From Hermodice carunculata (taxonomy: Eukaryota > Annelida > Polychaeta > Eunicida > Amphinomidae): a DNA stretch of 64,000 bases. The first letter of the stretch is position 1; the number at the start of each line of letters is the position of its first letter. A program made the position numbers and the translations under genes. Below the pieces are notes generated by a model. The model was not told the DNA's origin. It saw only the letters and a program-made list of their open reading frames with translations, and made no database searches. Positions 34,730 through 46,648 of this stretch are shown here, one piece after another. Location: positions 31,234,836 through 31,298,835 of the forward strand of contig OZ026617.1 of the NCBI GenBank assembly GCA_964020975.1, in the 5' to 3' direction.

Positions 34730-35286
34730 AGTGTGCCGCAAGGGACTCCCCGTGCATCGCGGGCTGTTAGCCGTGGATCCACGGGGGATGCCGACGCATG
34801 ACAGCGCTATACATGTACTGTCTTTTGCTAGATTTTCGTGGGCAATATATTGTGTATTGTGTTATTTCACAGATGCCGTCTGCAAGATTATTACTTGGGG
34901 ATTTTTTATTTTTGCTTGTGAGAATAGCAACCATCTTCATTTTTCATTATACTATGTCTGTATAGACTATGTATCTATCTATCTATCTATCTGATACAAT
35001 ACTATACTATGGGAGTGTCCGTACTTCACGGATTCTTAACCGTGGATGCATATGCGTGGGGGATGCCGACGCATGGCAGCGCCACAGGGTATGGAGTACT
35101 GCGTTTTGCTATATTTTTTGTGGTCAATATTATGTGTATTAAATTATCTCGCATATGCTATCTGCATGCTTGCTACTAATGGATGTAGTTGTGGATTTTT
35201 TGTTTATGAGAATGGCAACCATTTTCAGCCAGCAGCATTTGATGTTATAGTTATTAGACAGCTATCTATCTTTCTGAAACAATATT
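34730..35286 (+). repeat. Two ~280-bp tandem units between LINE ORF1 and ORF2
   Basis: Unit 1 (34730-35010) and unit 2 (35011-35286) share GGGGGATGCCGACGCATG, TTTTGCTA-ATTTT-GTGG, ATTTTTT and GAGAAT-GCAACCAT, and both end with CAATA-TAT before an ATG. Unit 2 leads straight into the ORF2 ATG at 35287. The units are diverged, with many differences and small indels. Long open frames across them (34200-34994 and 35046-35300) differ in frame and look incidental. Confidence 0.8.
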
Positions 35287-38200
35287 ATGGCTACGGATAA
35301 TCTAGTTGAAAATATGTTACGTAACTTCGGTGGCGTTACTAAAAATAATCTGAATGATCTATTGCAAAATGCAGATGACGTTGATAATGCTATTTCGATT
35401 GTTGCCGATTCCCCTTATGTAAATGTAAATGATCTTGCCGAATATGTCCATTAATTTTCTCAGAACTTCTCCGTATTAAGTCTTAATATTCAATGTTTGA
35501 ATTCCAAATTTGACAAGCTTCAAGCAATGGTAAATGAATTATATACCAGACTGAGTAATTTTGCCTTCAGCGCTATTTGTATCCAAAAAACCTGGCTTGA
35601 AGGCCCTGTACCCGACACCAGTCTGTATATGCTGATAATTATGTACCAATCGCTCTTGGAGCCTCTTGTAGCTCTCATAGCGGGTTGCTTATCTATCTAC
35701 ACAAAGATTTTCAGTTAAGACTCGAGAAATATATTCTCCGAATGCCAGTTGGGAAGGTCAATTTATTGATGTTTTTGGAAACGGATTACAGCAAAAAGTA
35801 ACATTGTGTAATATTTACCGGCCACCTCGTGACAAAAATGAGGACATTTCGAACTTTGTTAATAACATTGCGCCAATCTTATCCTCACTTGCAGAAGAAC
35901 GATCTGATAAGCTTTTTCTTGGAGATTTAAACATTGATTTGTTAAGAATTAACCTAAGGGAGAAATATTCTGAATTTCTGGACTGTATGCTGAATAATGC
36001 CTTTTGGCCACATATTACATTACCAACCCGGTTTTCAATGAGGCAGGCAACTTTAATTGACAATATTTTCTGCAATCTTTCCCATTCGAAAAAGGCAAGT
36101 TTATCTTGTATTATTGCATCGAACCTGTCAGACCATTTACCTTATTTTATCTGTTTGGATCAAAAGCTAAATCTGCATCATCCACCAAAATACATTCAAG
36201 TCGAAACCAAAGACAGTCAGTCTATACAAAATTTTGTACAGGAGCTCAGTAGTATTAACTTCACAATGGTCTTAGATTCCGAAACACATGCTGATCCTAA
36301 CATAAATTACAATAAACTACAAAATGTTGTCATACATGCTAAAAATAAACACCTTCCGGTCAAAACTGTCAAGTTTAACAAATACAAACATAAGCGATCC
36401 CCCTGGATAACAAATGGTATACTTAGATCTCTTAAATTTCGAGATAATTTATATAAATCACTCAAATGTACTATGATTGATACACCTTTGTATTATCCTC
36501 GCAAACATAACTTAAGAGTGTATAATCAAATACTTGACCGTAATATCCGTTCCTTAAAGAAAGAATATTATTGCCGTCAATTTGAAAACTTTAAAAATGA
36601 TACCAAAAAGACTTGGGACGTAATAAGATCCGTTCTTCATACGAATAAAAATAAAAAAGATTTCCCTTCTTTCTTCATCATAAACAACTTAAAGGTAACA
36701 AGCAAATGTGAAATTGCCGAACGTTTTAATTCCTTCTTTGCAAGCTTTGGTTCAAAGCTTGCAACCAAAGCCAGTACACGAAATATTACCGACTTTTCCA
36801 TTTATCTAACTGACCAAATTGAGCATAGGTTCTCTTTCTCCCCGGTAACTGCAAGCGATATTGAGAAAACTATTAACAAATTAAAACCTAAAACTAGTAC
36901 GGGACATGATAATATTTCTGTAAAACTCTTAAAATACGTTAGTGGTCCTTCAGCTTTTCCTCTAACTCGCATTATTAATCAATCATTCAACACTGGAATT
37001 TTTCCAGATAAACTGAAAATTGCGAAAGTGATGCCTGTATATAAAAAGGATGATGAACAAACTCTTGATAACTATAGGCCTATATCTCTTTTACCAGCTT
37101 TCTCTAAAATCTTTGAGAAAGTTGCTTACAACCAACTTTATTCATACTTTATTACACATTCTTTACTCCACTTAAGCCAGCATGGCTTTCAGAAATTACT
37201 CTCAACAGAAACGGCTGCCCTTGAATTCGTTGATAGAATTCATAAAGTCCTAGACTCTGGGGAATTACCCGTTGCTATTTTCTTAGACCTGTCAAAGGCG
37301 TTCGATACTCTCGATCATAACATCCTTCTTCGGAAATTAAACTACTATGGTGTTACTGGTCTTTTTTTGCATTGGTTTGAAAATTATCTGCAGAATAGAT
37401 TTCAATATGTTTGTTTGAATGACGCGCGTTCAGCGTTATTACCAACGAATTGTGGAGTTCCACAGGGGTCCATTCTCGGACCCCTTCTCTTTCTCATTTA
37501 TGTAAATGACATGCATAAAGCATTTTCTAAATTTGATTCTATTTATTATGCTGATGATACTACTTTAGTAAGTTCATTATGCTATTTTGACCAAATAACA
37601 TCTCCAAATGAAGAGCGTATATGTGCCAATGTTAATTTGGAATTAGATAAAGTGTATAAATGGTTGTCTGCTAACAGGTTGTCTTTGAATATTTCTAAAA
37701 CAAAATACATGATATTTCGATTCCCGCAGCGCAAAATTGTCCAAAATTTTACTTTCCGTATTGCCAACACAGTCATTGAAAAAGTTTGCCATTTTGAATT
37801 TCTTGGGGTACTCATTGATGAAACTTTAAGTTGGAAGAATCATAACAATAAAATAGCAACTAAACTCTCCAGAATTGTCGGCCTCTTAAGTAAAGTTCGC
37901 AATTTTCTGCCCTTGAAAGCACTCCTTACGATCTACAATTCTCTATTTCTCCCGTATCTCAACTACTCAATTCTCGCCTGGGGTTATCGATGTGATAGGA
38001 TAAACAAACTTCAAAAACAAGCCATACGTACAATATGCTTCGCTACTTTCAATGCCCATACTGAGCCCCTATTTAAAAAATTGAATATTTTCAAATTAGG
38101 TGATTTGATGCATTCCAGGGCACTTAAATTCTTTTACCGATATCGTAAAAATGAATTACCTGGATATTTTAACCAAATGTTCTCACCTTTACCTGTATCT

Positions 38201-38437
38201 CACCCTTATCCTAACTGCAATCGTAATATTCCCCGCTACCCAGTCCCATCCCACAATCTTAGTAAAAAACGCATCCGAGTCTTTATCCCCACAGTACTTG
38301 ATAACACACCTAATTCTGTAAAAGACAAGATAAACACTCATTCATACTCTGGTTTTTCTCTATATCTTAAATCATATTTAATCTCTCAATATTCCGACAT
38401 TTGCACCATTACTGATTGCCATGTCTGCAATCAATGA
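35287..38437 (+). pseudogene. LINE ORF2: APE endonuclease plus reverse transcriptase
   Basis: ORF2 starts MATDNLVENM at 35287. An in-frame TAA follows at 35452-35454. After it FSVLSLNIQCLNSKFD begins the endonuclease, and two frameshifts between about 35620 and 35760 lead to WEGQFIDVFGNG. From 35804 to 38437 the frame is clean. Boxes: LGDLNIDLL near 35925, SDHLPYF near 36125, YRPISLLPAFSKIFEK near 37075, FLDLSKAFDTLDH near 37280, CGVPQGSILGPLLFLIYVND near 37455 and YYADDTT near 37550. The box usually QETW reads QKTW (Lys codon 35587-35589), replacing the catalytic Glu. It ends CHVCNQ. RT looks whole; the endonuclease would be inactive. Confidence 0.9.
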
Positions 38438-38806
38438 TCAGATTATTTTATGATTTTCTACCATTGTATATGTTTGACTGCTTTCATTCTTACGAAAAAT
38501 GATTGTATACATGTTATGTAATTCATGTTTTCTTACCCTCATGTTTATTTGTTACATAATACCTTACTAACTGTCATTTTACTTTGTTATATTCTTGTTT
38601 CAGTAAACGATTGTCTTTTGGTTATTTGAAGTTATCTGGAGTTGCAATGTTGAAATTTTGTTTAAACACACCACAGGTGGCCGCAGCGTTAGCGGATCTA
38701 TGCATCCTTAGCTGGGGTCATCCTGACCTCGTTATTGCATTGCTGCATTGTACTATGCTACTTTTTTCTTTTGGTCAAATAAAACTGCTCTGACTCTGAC
38801 TCTGAA
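38438..38806 (+). other. LINE 3' UTR and tail
   Basis: AT-rich until CAAATAAAACTGCTC, then CTGACTCTGACTCTGAATG. The short hexamer tail, rather than poly-A, fits CR1/L2-like 3' ends. Confidence 0.7.
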
Positions 38807-40489
38807 TGAAAATACCAAAGGAAAAAAGTTGTACATTGGCTTTGCTCATGGCTTAATTTTAACATCTGTGCTGGTAGGTCATGGGAATATCGATCAGGAC
38901 ATTCAAACAACAGGAACTCTGTCATCATGCACTAAGAGTTTGCCAAAAATACGGATGAAAAAATAGCTCATACACCCTAGAACGAGAGTGAAGAGCATGA
39001 TCCAGGGAGGCAATCACGTGAATTTGAATGCAGAATTTAGGTCTTGGATGCAGACACAAAATGAACCAGAATGCATCTCCGAGCAACCTTAAGTTCAAAA
39101 TTTTCGGGGGGGTCGGACCCCCCCCCCCCCCCGCCATTTCTTCTCTCTTTGTTGCGTACCGTTCTAATTTTGCTGAACGGAATTTTCAGTCTGCCCAGCC
39201 CTGTTCCCGCTCTTATACATCAAAATTATCCCTGCAAGTCTGGAGTGTTCAGAGCTGGAACTGCCACTAATATTGAAAATCGAATTGTAATCAACAACAT
39301 GCGGAGCATACATAAGATTCACTGAATTCGAGTTGAATGTTGCCTGATGAAATGAACTTGCAGACCAAATATTGCAAGCACAAGCAAGCCAATTTTAAGA
39401 TACAAAACTGGCAAGCTGATAATTATGCTGGAGGTATGTTTCAGTGCATACGTCTGTATTAAGAATGAACCTCCAGTTTTACCAGTACTCGAACTTGTCC
39501 TAAATCAGAAAAAAAAATAGATTTATGTGTCTCTTGCTTTCATTTAAAAAATAACGCTTTTTTGCTTATTATAACATAGGGCTGAAACACATGATATGTG
39601 TGCTCTGTCATTCAAAGCTGAACTCTTCGCAGATTTGTGTGTGTGAACACACACACAATGTTTCTTTCACAATTCTCTTTTTTTCGTCTCGATGTTTATC
39701 ATATCGGACATTGCACGACCCACAAACTTCAAACTGTGCGTGGGTATAGCATCAATAGTGACTAAGCCTGACCTAATTCCCAAGCACATAGCGAAGTTTC
39801 AGTGAGTTTGATCCCTTGTACATGACTCGAATGGCATTTGATGTGAAACTTTCACTTTTTTTTTATTGTAGACCTAAATAATGGTTACTGTCATGCATGT
39901 AGAAGGGTATTATTCTTTATGTTGCAGATTCGGAATTGTTTTAATATTATTTTCTTCACTTAAATATGATATGTTCATGACCAAAAAAAGGTATGTTTGT
40001 TAGGTCATTACATGGATGTTCAAACAGTCCAATTTCCTATTTATAATAAATCAGTAATGTCAGCTAAATACACGGCTGTAAGTCGTTACAATTTGTTAAT
40101 CATTCATTTGGTATCTTTGTCCAGAAGCAATTTAATATTAAAGGTATGTAAATTTGCTGTCCCAGAAATGCACATAATGGGCCCTTCATTTTATTCACGG
40201 CACTATCAAAGAGTGCCAAAGTAAAATGTCAACAAAAATATAAAAACGAGCCACAGAGAGACCACGATATAAAGCGTCACAAGTACAAATACACACCGAT
40301 ACATACAATGTATTACAACTGATTAAGCAATATTATGTATGATCTAAACAGGTGATACTTTCAGGTAGACAGACAGATACAGATATACGCACAGTATGCA
40401 GGGAACCACGTGCAATCTTGTAATGTGTCAACACACAGTTTTCTGTTTTTCCTCTCTGTCTTTCGGTCTTTGATTCGGACACTATTATA

Positions 40490-40915
40490 CATAGAAACTC
40501 CAAACTTGGCATAATTGTACCTCCATACAAGGACTTTGACCGTTTTATGTACAGGCATAAAGATTTTTAAAATTATGCAAATTAAGGGCATTTGAAATTT
40601 TAAATCTTAAATATCTTCAAAAGTATAATAGATAAAGATGTCATTCCAACTTCTACTTGAGGGTTATTGACCATTGCACATCTAATGAATTTTAAAACAA
40701 AAGTTGTAGCAATTTAAATTATGCTAATTAGCAGCATCTGAAAATTTAAAACGTGTACATCTTCAAAACTATCATAGAGATGTCATTTTAACTTTTACTG
40801 GGGATTATTGACCATTGCGAATGTAGTGAATCTACAGCAAAAGTTGTATCAATTTAAATCATGCTAATTAGCAGCATTTGAAATTTTAAAACTTTGAGTC
40901 AGTTGTCAGTGCTTT
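40490..40915 (+). repeat. AT-rich dispersed repeat (TGCAAATTAAGGGCATTT type)
   Basis: Same family as 17934-18170: AAACTCCAAACTTGGCATAA and TTATGCAAATTAAGGGCATT, then two or three ~130-bp repeats of TAATTAGCAGCAT, TTTAAAAC and ATCTTCAAA. Confidence 0.75.
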
Positions 40916-41228
40916 GAAAGTGCCAGTGCGTTTTTTTACTTGTGTGTTGCCGTATGAAGGTGCATCCACCGCCCTTCTGCACGCCTCGACAAAATAACCG
41001 AAAACATTGTGCGGTTTCAATTATACAACTTGGATAAAAGGCCAGGAACTCGAAAGAGGATTCGATCGATTATATCACTAGTAAGTACGACTGTGCGAAA
41101 TACTTTCATCCGGCTCTGCAGAGGTTTACAGTCAAAAGGATTATTACCTGCACACAACGAGATTAAGTTATTAACATTGTCAGTCTCAACGACATAATGA
41201 CAAAAATGTCAGTGTTGAAAACTGATAT

Positions 41229-41335
<107 letters not shown>

Positions 41336-41544
41336 GCCGTGGGGAATTAACCCTAGCTGAAAGGATTTTCTTGTTTGTTGGCATTCAATTTATCCAATTG
41401 ATAATTTACAGTAACTTATCTGCAGCAATTTAAGGGATGTTCAGGGCCTACTTTCAGTAATGCATTCACAAGACATCAAATTTACCCCGCTTTTCTGATA
41501 ACTTTTCAAATGAATATACGATTCCAATTAATATAAACATATAT

Positions 41545-41661
41545 TGCAGTAAAATTGAAATTGGGGCAGCACGCCAGCAACGCATTTTGATGTCCCACCT
41601 TCTCTCTCCCCCTCCCCCCCCCCCCCCTTCCTGCAAGTTACCGGAAATGGAATGATATCGC
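41545..41661 (+). repeat. 5' LTR, left part
   Basis: Matches 55356-55450, including GTAAAATTGAAATTGGGGCA, TGATGTCCCACC and CTGCAAGTTACCGGAAATG. It is interrupted at GATATCGC by the inverted-arm transposon. A C-run here is longer than in the 3' copy. Confidence 0.85.
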
Positions 41662-42355
41662 TACAGGCGCTTGTAACTTTCAGTCAGTCAAGCTTCCGTG
41701 CTAATATACGCGGGGGGGGGGGGTAGTGGATTAAGAGGGTGGACCTGCAACATCTGTGCGTTCAATAACCCACATAGGGCCATATCTGCAATAAAATATT
41801 GTGTATTCATCTGTGCAGTCAATTATTTGTGCTAATAAGATGGTGGTGGATGGGCCTAAAACCACAACGTCGTCACATGGAGCTCCTATATAGAAAGGTA
41901 TGAAACGAAGCTCACATCTGGACCACTACCCCGCTTCACGTTTGGCATGATTTCTCCGTTTCTGAACACACCGACAAGCTGTAACTCACCAGTTTATTCC
42001 AAAACTATTTTCTACAGGTATATCACACAGATAATCCATTGAAATCCGCATATATCCACAGCAACACGCTTATAATTGTCGAAAATGTCACACAAAATCC
42101 ATTTCGGGCAAAAAGTCCGACATTCCAGCGCCAAATTCAAACGGGTATCCCATCCTGAATCGCGAGTTCGTTCCGTAGCATTAGCCGTATGACAACACTT
42201 CTCAACCGTCGATCCAACCGTATTCTTTGATCCACGGGCGTTTTAATCCTGTTTTCATTTCCACAAATCATGAAACCTGACCAAACTTGATTCCGTCAGT
42301 GCTTCTCGAATGCATCGAAGTGTTTTAGCGGCCATACTTTTGCCAGGACACAGAT
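41662..42355 (+). repeat. Left inverted arm
   Basis: Reverse complement of 46643-47336. The outer ~430 bp differ at only about six sites by eye. A block at about 42150-42240 is much more diverged, then a ~65-bp stretch (42240-42305) is again nearly identical. Confidence 0.9.
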
Positions 42356-43217
42356 ATGGAATGTAGAAGGAACGTAGCAGAGATGAAAGCAGAAAGGAGG
42401 GCCAGTAATAATGAAAGAATGACAAAGAAAATAATGGAGAATGCGGGAGAAGGGTCAACCATCTTTTGGAAACAGGTTAATCCGCGTAAACAGAATAAAG
42501 CACAGGAAATTACACACAGAGGGAAAAGAACAGATAACAAAGAAGAAATACAGGAAGCTTTAAGGGAGCATTGGCAAGAAGTTAATAATCCACACTGGGG
42601 TCAGGGAACAGTACCAGGGTGTCAAGCAGAATACACACAGGATCAATGGGATCCAGAGATGTGTGGCAGAGTCAGAAGGATAGAAGTTGAAATAGCAATT
42701 GAGCAGATGCGACTATGCAAAGCACCAGGGCCAGATGACATACTGTCGGAATTCATAAAGAGAGGACCAGAAGAAATTAAGGATAGCTTGCAGTTGCTGT
42801 TCAACAGGGTTACTGAGAAAAGACAAGTACCAAAGGAATGGAATAAACTCAGGATCTCGTATATCCCAAAGAAGGGCCCAGGAGGCCAATTGGATCAATG
42901 TAGGGGTATTGCCATTTCATAAAATGTGGGAAAAATATTCAGTAGGATAATGTACAGGAGATTAAGTAGAATAGTCGAAAGGCTTGGACTTCTGGGGGAA
43001 ATTCAGAATGGATTCAGACCAGGCAGAAGGGTAGGTGATCACATCTTCACATTGACCCAGGTGTTAGAGTTGGCAAGGCAGAAGCGGAAGAAAGTCTTCA
43101 TGGGTTTCTTAGATGTGAGGAAAGCTTATGACAGGGTATGGAGAGATGCCCTGTGGGAAAAACTAAGTGGACTAGGATTTGGTGGGAATTTTCTAGAAAT
43201 TCTGAAAGCATTATATA

Positions 43218-44739
43218 CTGAACCCCAATGAAAAGTATCCACATGCCAATTTTGAAGTATTTTATTGTTTATACTTGAAACATTTCATACCTAGACGTGC
43301 TTAGAACTTAACAAAGCATTCACTTTTCTGGCGTAAAAATAATGTCACGCTCTACCGACATTAACGTCACTTACAGGCAAAAAATGTCATTAACTGCCCT
43401 AATTGAAAGTCACACAAATTTTTCTGTTCAATATGGGATGTGGCCACCTCGAGCATCAACACATGCTATACATCTGCGGCGCATACTGCTGACCAGGGTT
43501 TGAATTCTGTGTTGGGGAACATTATTCCATTCTTCCTGCAGAGCTTGGATCAGCTGGTTTCGGGTAGTAGGCCTAGGTGTCCTCCGTTGAATACCTTGGC
43601 CTAACTGATCCCACAAATGTTCAATAGGGCTCAGATCGGGTGAGAACGCTGGCCATTCCATGACATTGATGTTGTTCTCATTGAGAAAGTTCATTGTTAA
43701 TCTTGCAGAGTGTGCACGTGCATTGTCATGCTGAAAGATCGCCAGATCTTGATGCTGCTCCATAAATGGGACCATGTGCGGCTCCAGCACCTCATCAATG
43801 TACCGCCTAGCATTGAGGATCCCTTGAATGACCACTAGGGGTGTCCGGTAGCGATTGCTGATGCCTGCCCACACCATGACAGAGGGTCCACCCCATCGAT
43901 CTGCCTGACGGACACAGGCATCTGCTTATCTTTCCCCAGTCCGGCGCCACACACGTTCTCTGCCATCTGCTCTGCTGACACAAAAACGGGACTCGTCAGT
44001 AAAAAGGACGGTATTCCACTGCTGGCGAGTCCACCTGGAGTGTGCTCTACACCACTGCAGTCGTCTTTCTCTTCTGGGTTGGGTCAGCAGGTTACCCCTG
44101 TAAGGTCTTCTGGCTGTTAGGCCACTGCTCCTCAGTCGCCTCTCCACAGTAGAACTACTGACAGGACGGTGATTCACCCCTTGAGTCTCACGGGCTGTTT
44201 GGGCTGCTGTACGGAAACGGTCTCGCAGGTGCATCAGCCGGATGTGACGGTCTTGGCCAGGTGTTGTCACTTTTTCTCGGCCAGGCCTAGGCCGATCATC
44301 TACGGATCCAGTTTCTTGTTGCCGTTCAATTAGTCGTTGGATGGTGCGCCGAGTACACCCCATTCTTTGTGCGATTTGAGTGATTGGGACTCCACCCTGT
44401 GCAAGCCCCAAAGCATGGTGTCTTTGACCTTGGCTCAGACGCGGCATGATCGCCTCAACACACCTGAGACCACTGGCTTTTTTCTTGGCTGAACATCCCT
44501 TTTTAAAGCCACTGAAAACATCAGGTCATTTTAGCCATCCAATAGGAGTGGTGGTCAGAAGCCATATTCGGTGCACAAAAGTCACATGCATTATGTAACA
44601 ACCCAGCAAAAGTTAAAAAGTTGTCCTGAATGACCCTGATGTAGGCTCCAAACCATGCATATATGCACACACAGTACTTAGTAACTTACAAAATTAATGT
44701 GTTAATTTTTTTATGTGGATACTTTTCATTGGGGTTCAG
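43218..44739 (-). mobile_element. Tc1-family DNA transposon
   Basis: A 1522-bp element with inverted ends CTGAACCCCAATGAAAAG continuing identically for 27 bases on both sides. TA is duplicated at 43216-43217 and 44740-44741. It carries one transposase gene on the minus strand. Identical ends and a nearly intact gene mark it as the youngest layer of the stack. It lies inside the RT gene and explains why that gene is in two pieces. Confidence 0.95.
43428..44447 (-). pseudogene. Tc1-type transposase, one nonsense codon
   Basis: 340 codons from MPRLSQGQRH at 44447 to the stop at 43428. The N-terminus carries helix-turn-helix segments (GVPITQIAQRMGCTRRTIQR, then a second near SSSTVERRLRSSGL) that bind the transposon ends. 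Between them lies the basic GRPR-like motif RPRPGR. The catalytic triad is visible: Asp in LFTDESRF, Asp in FQHDNARAH and Glu in SPIEHLWD, the last two separated by 34 residues, which is the DD34E signature of Tc1. A single in-frame TAA at 43926-43928, after RRTGER, interrupts an otherwise full-length protein. Length matches the usual ~340 residues. Confidence 0.93.
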
Positions 44740-46184
44740 TATATAAAGATGTAGACTGTACACTTTCATTAGGAAAGGTAGAAGTAGAGAATGCACGCCT
44801 GGATATAGGTCTAAAACAGGGATGTGCGCTGTCCCCGATTTTGTTTGCCCTGTATATAAAGGAGCTGGGGGACCAGTTAATGGAGTGTAATAAGGGAATA
44901 AAGGTAGGTGACCTGAAAAGTCCAGGTCTGTTTTTCGCAGATGACATTGTACTCATGACAGAGTCCCAGAAAGACCTGCAAGAAATGCTGAACATAGCAG
45001 GGGAATACGGGAATAAATGGAGGTTAGAATTTAGTAAGGATAAGAGTAAAGTGATGACTCTTGGGAAGAAACCAGATTGGAATATAAAATGGAAAATTGT
45101 GCAGTTCCAAATTCCAGAAGGTAATGAACAATTAATTGAAATTGGGGAGGTTGATGAGTATGAATACCTAGGTGTTAAGATAAAGACAACAGGTAGAGGC
45201 ATGTTCAGATATCAGGTTGAGAAGATTAAACAGAAAGTGAACCGTACAAAAGGAATGATTAAAGCTACTGCTCTGAACAGTTTCAACAGAGCATACACAG
45301 CAAGGGTATTATGGGATAGAGTTGCGATACCAGGGATGATATATGGCTTAGATGTGATTTCAATAAGTGAAGGAGATATCCAGGGAATGGAGAAAGTACA
45401 GAATGAGATGGGGAAATGGATACTGGGAGCACCACCATGTGCAGCAACAGAAGCAGTCCTAGGAGAGTTAGGATGGAATAAAATTACAGACAGAATTGCC
45501 AAAGCAAAGCTTAAGTACTGGGGATATTTACAATCAGTAAATGAAGACAGGTGGTGCAGGAAGGTTTACAATGAAGTAGTCAAGGAACAAACAAGATGGG
45601 TCAAAGATATAAATAAGTTGGCAGAGAGATACGAATTGAAAGGATATGATGAGGTTGAAAACTGGAAAGTGTATATAGGTAGGACTGTCACAGAGGGCTG
45701 GAAAGAAGACTGGAAAAGAGGTGTCAGGGAAAAGAGTACACTAAAAGCATACAAGGTACTAGAAAAACCAAAGAAAAGTGTGTGTTGGGATGGAGGGAAG
45801 GGATCCAAGCTTCTTTTTCAAAGTAGGGCAGGAGTAATCAATCTAGAAAAGAGAAAACAGAAGTGGACAACAGGGAGTAATGGTAAATGTAAGGTATGTA
45901 GACAAGAGGCAGATGAGACAGTGGATCACTGGCTTTTGTGGTGTGATGCATATAGAGAGATAAGAGAAGAATTTTTCAGAAAGTGGCACAGGGAAGACTA
46001 TAATAACAAGGGTCTAGAAGAGGTTCAGTGTTTAGAGGAAGAGGAACGTGTAGCATGGGTTTTAGGTTTGAAGGGTGGCTTTCTGGGAGGCAGGAAAGGC
46101 ACTAAAAGCGTACAGGACTACCTGGTAGGGTGCTGGGAGAAAAGAAATGAATTGATAGGGCTTGATAGCAACAGGGTGAACTAG

Positions 46185-46642
46185 AATCTTAGATGCAGGG
46201 AGGAGAGGGAATGGTGGTAGCCCTTATAAGGGCTCCCATGGGATCCCCTATGGGAAATGCCTGACCCTTAGAGGCGGGGATAGGGTGTATGAGGGAAGGT
46301 TTTTTCTGTCCTTTTATGGGGGGGGGGGGCTACAAGCGATGAGTGTTGGGGGATATATCCAGGGCCAGGGGCCCACCACAGCTGTGTGAGAGTGTGTGGT
46401 GGACTCTTTGCCTCGGCTCTGGTCCTGGTAAACATGGCAGCATGAGCTGATTAGCATAATCATGGTTTCCTCCATCTCATCATCTTCTCTTTTTTTTTTT
46501 TTACCTTCCTAGGCCACCTGTGTCACACAGGACCGCGGCGCATAAGCGGAGAGCCACAGTATTATTATAACAGACTGGTAGCCAAGCTGCTCTCTGATTG
46601 GTTACACCGACTTTCAGCCAATCAGAGAGCAGCTGGGCTGCC
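46185..46642 (+). other. 3' region of the RT gene up to the right arm
   Basis: GC-richer sequence with GGGCTCCCATGGGATCCC, a G-run near 46318-46329 and a T-run near 46490-46502. No poly-A or hexamer tail on the plus strand marks a LINE 3' end. Confidence 0.5.
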
Positions 46643-46648
46643 AGTCTG
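46571..46648. repeat. 31-bp hairpin abutting the right arm
   Basis: CAGACTGGTAGCCAAGCTGC... (46571-46601) pairs with ...GCAGCTGGGCTGCCAGTCTG (46618-46648): 29 of 31 positions match, with a 16-nt loop. Confidence 0.9.

Larger units (their letters stand above)
33464..38806 (+). mobile_element. LINE on the plus strand, nearly full length
   Basis: Layout: ORF1 C-terminal part (33464-34120), a long inter-ORF region with a tandem duplication (34121-35286), ORF2 (35287-38437) and a 3' UTR ending in CAAATAAAACTGCTCTGACT and short CTGACT repeats. The copy appears 5'-truncated within ORF1. The last 877 codons of ORF2 are uninterrupted, so it is not very old, although ORF2's N-terminus is damaged. Confidence 0.88.
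42356..46184 (+). pseudogene. LINE-type reverse transcriptase gene, split by a Tc1 insertion
   Basis: The coding sequence runs 42356-43217 and resumes at 44742-46184. With the Tc1 element and one TA removed the frame reads through (KALY, then YKDVDC). Boxes: CKAPGPDDILSEFIKRG near 42720, RGIAIS near 42905, NGFRPGRRVGDHIF near 43010, FLDVRKAYDRVW near 43105, LKQGCALSPILFALYIKELG near 44815 and FFADDIVLM near 44935. Near 45890 a zinc-like CKVC----HWLLWC motif lies in the C-terminal tail. One nonsense codon, TAA at 42920-42922, follows RGIAIS where the family usually has a Ser. No endonuclease domain precedes the RT: the gene starts at the inner edge of the left arm, so it is a 5'-truncated LINE gene or a captured RT. 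Confidence 0.85.

Noticed and set aside
34200-34994. 264-codon plus-strand open frame between LINE ORF1 and ORF2
   Set aside because: It runs across AT-rich inter-ORF sequence and into the tandem unit. The second unit is open in a different frame, so the openness is incidental.
39107-39132. G7 run followed by a C16 run as a special structure
   Set aside because: Homopolymer C and G runs are common throughout this window, including inside the satellites, and they are prone to sequencing error, so I make no claim.
44726-45808. Minus-strand open frames of 80-158 codons
   Set aside because: Antisense shadows of the RT gene, whose frame has clear catalytic boxes.
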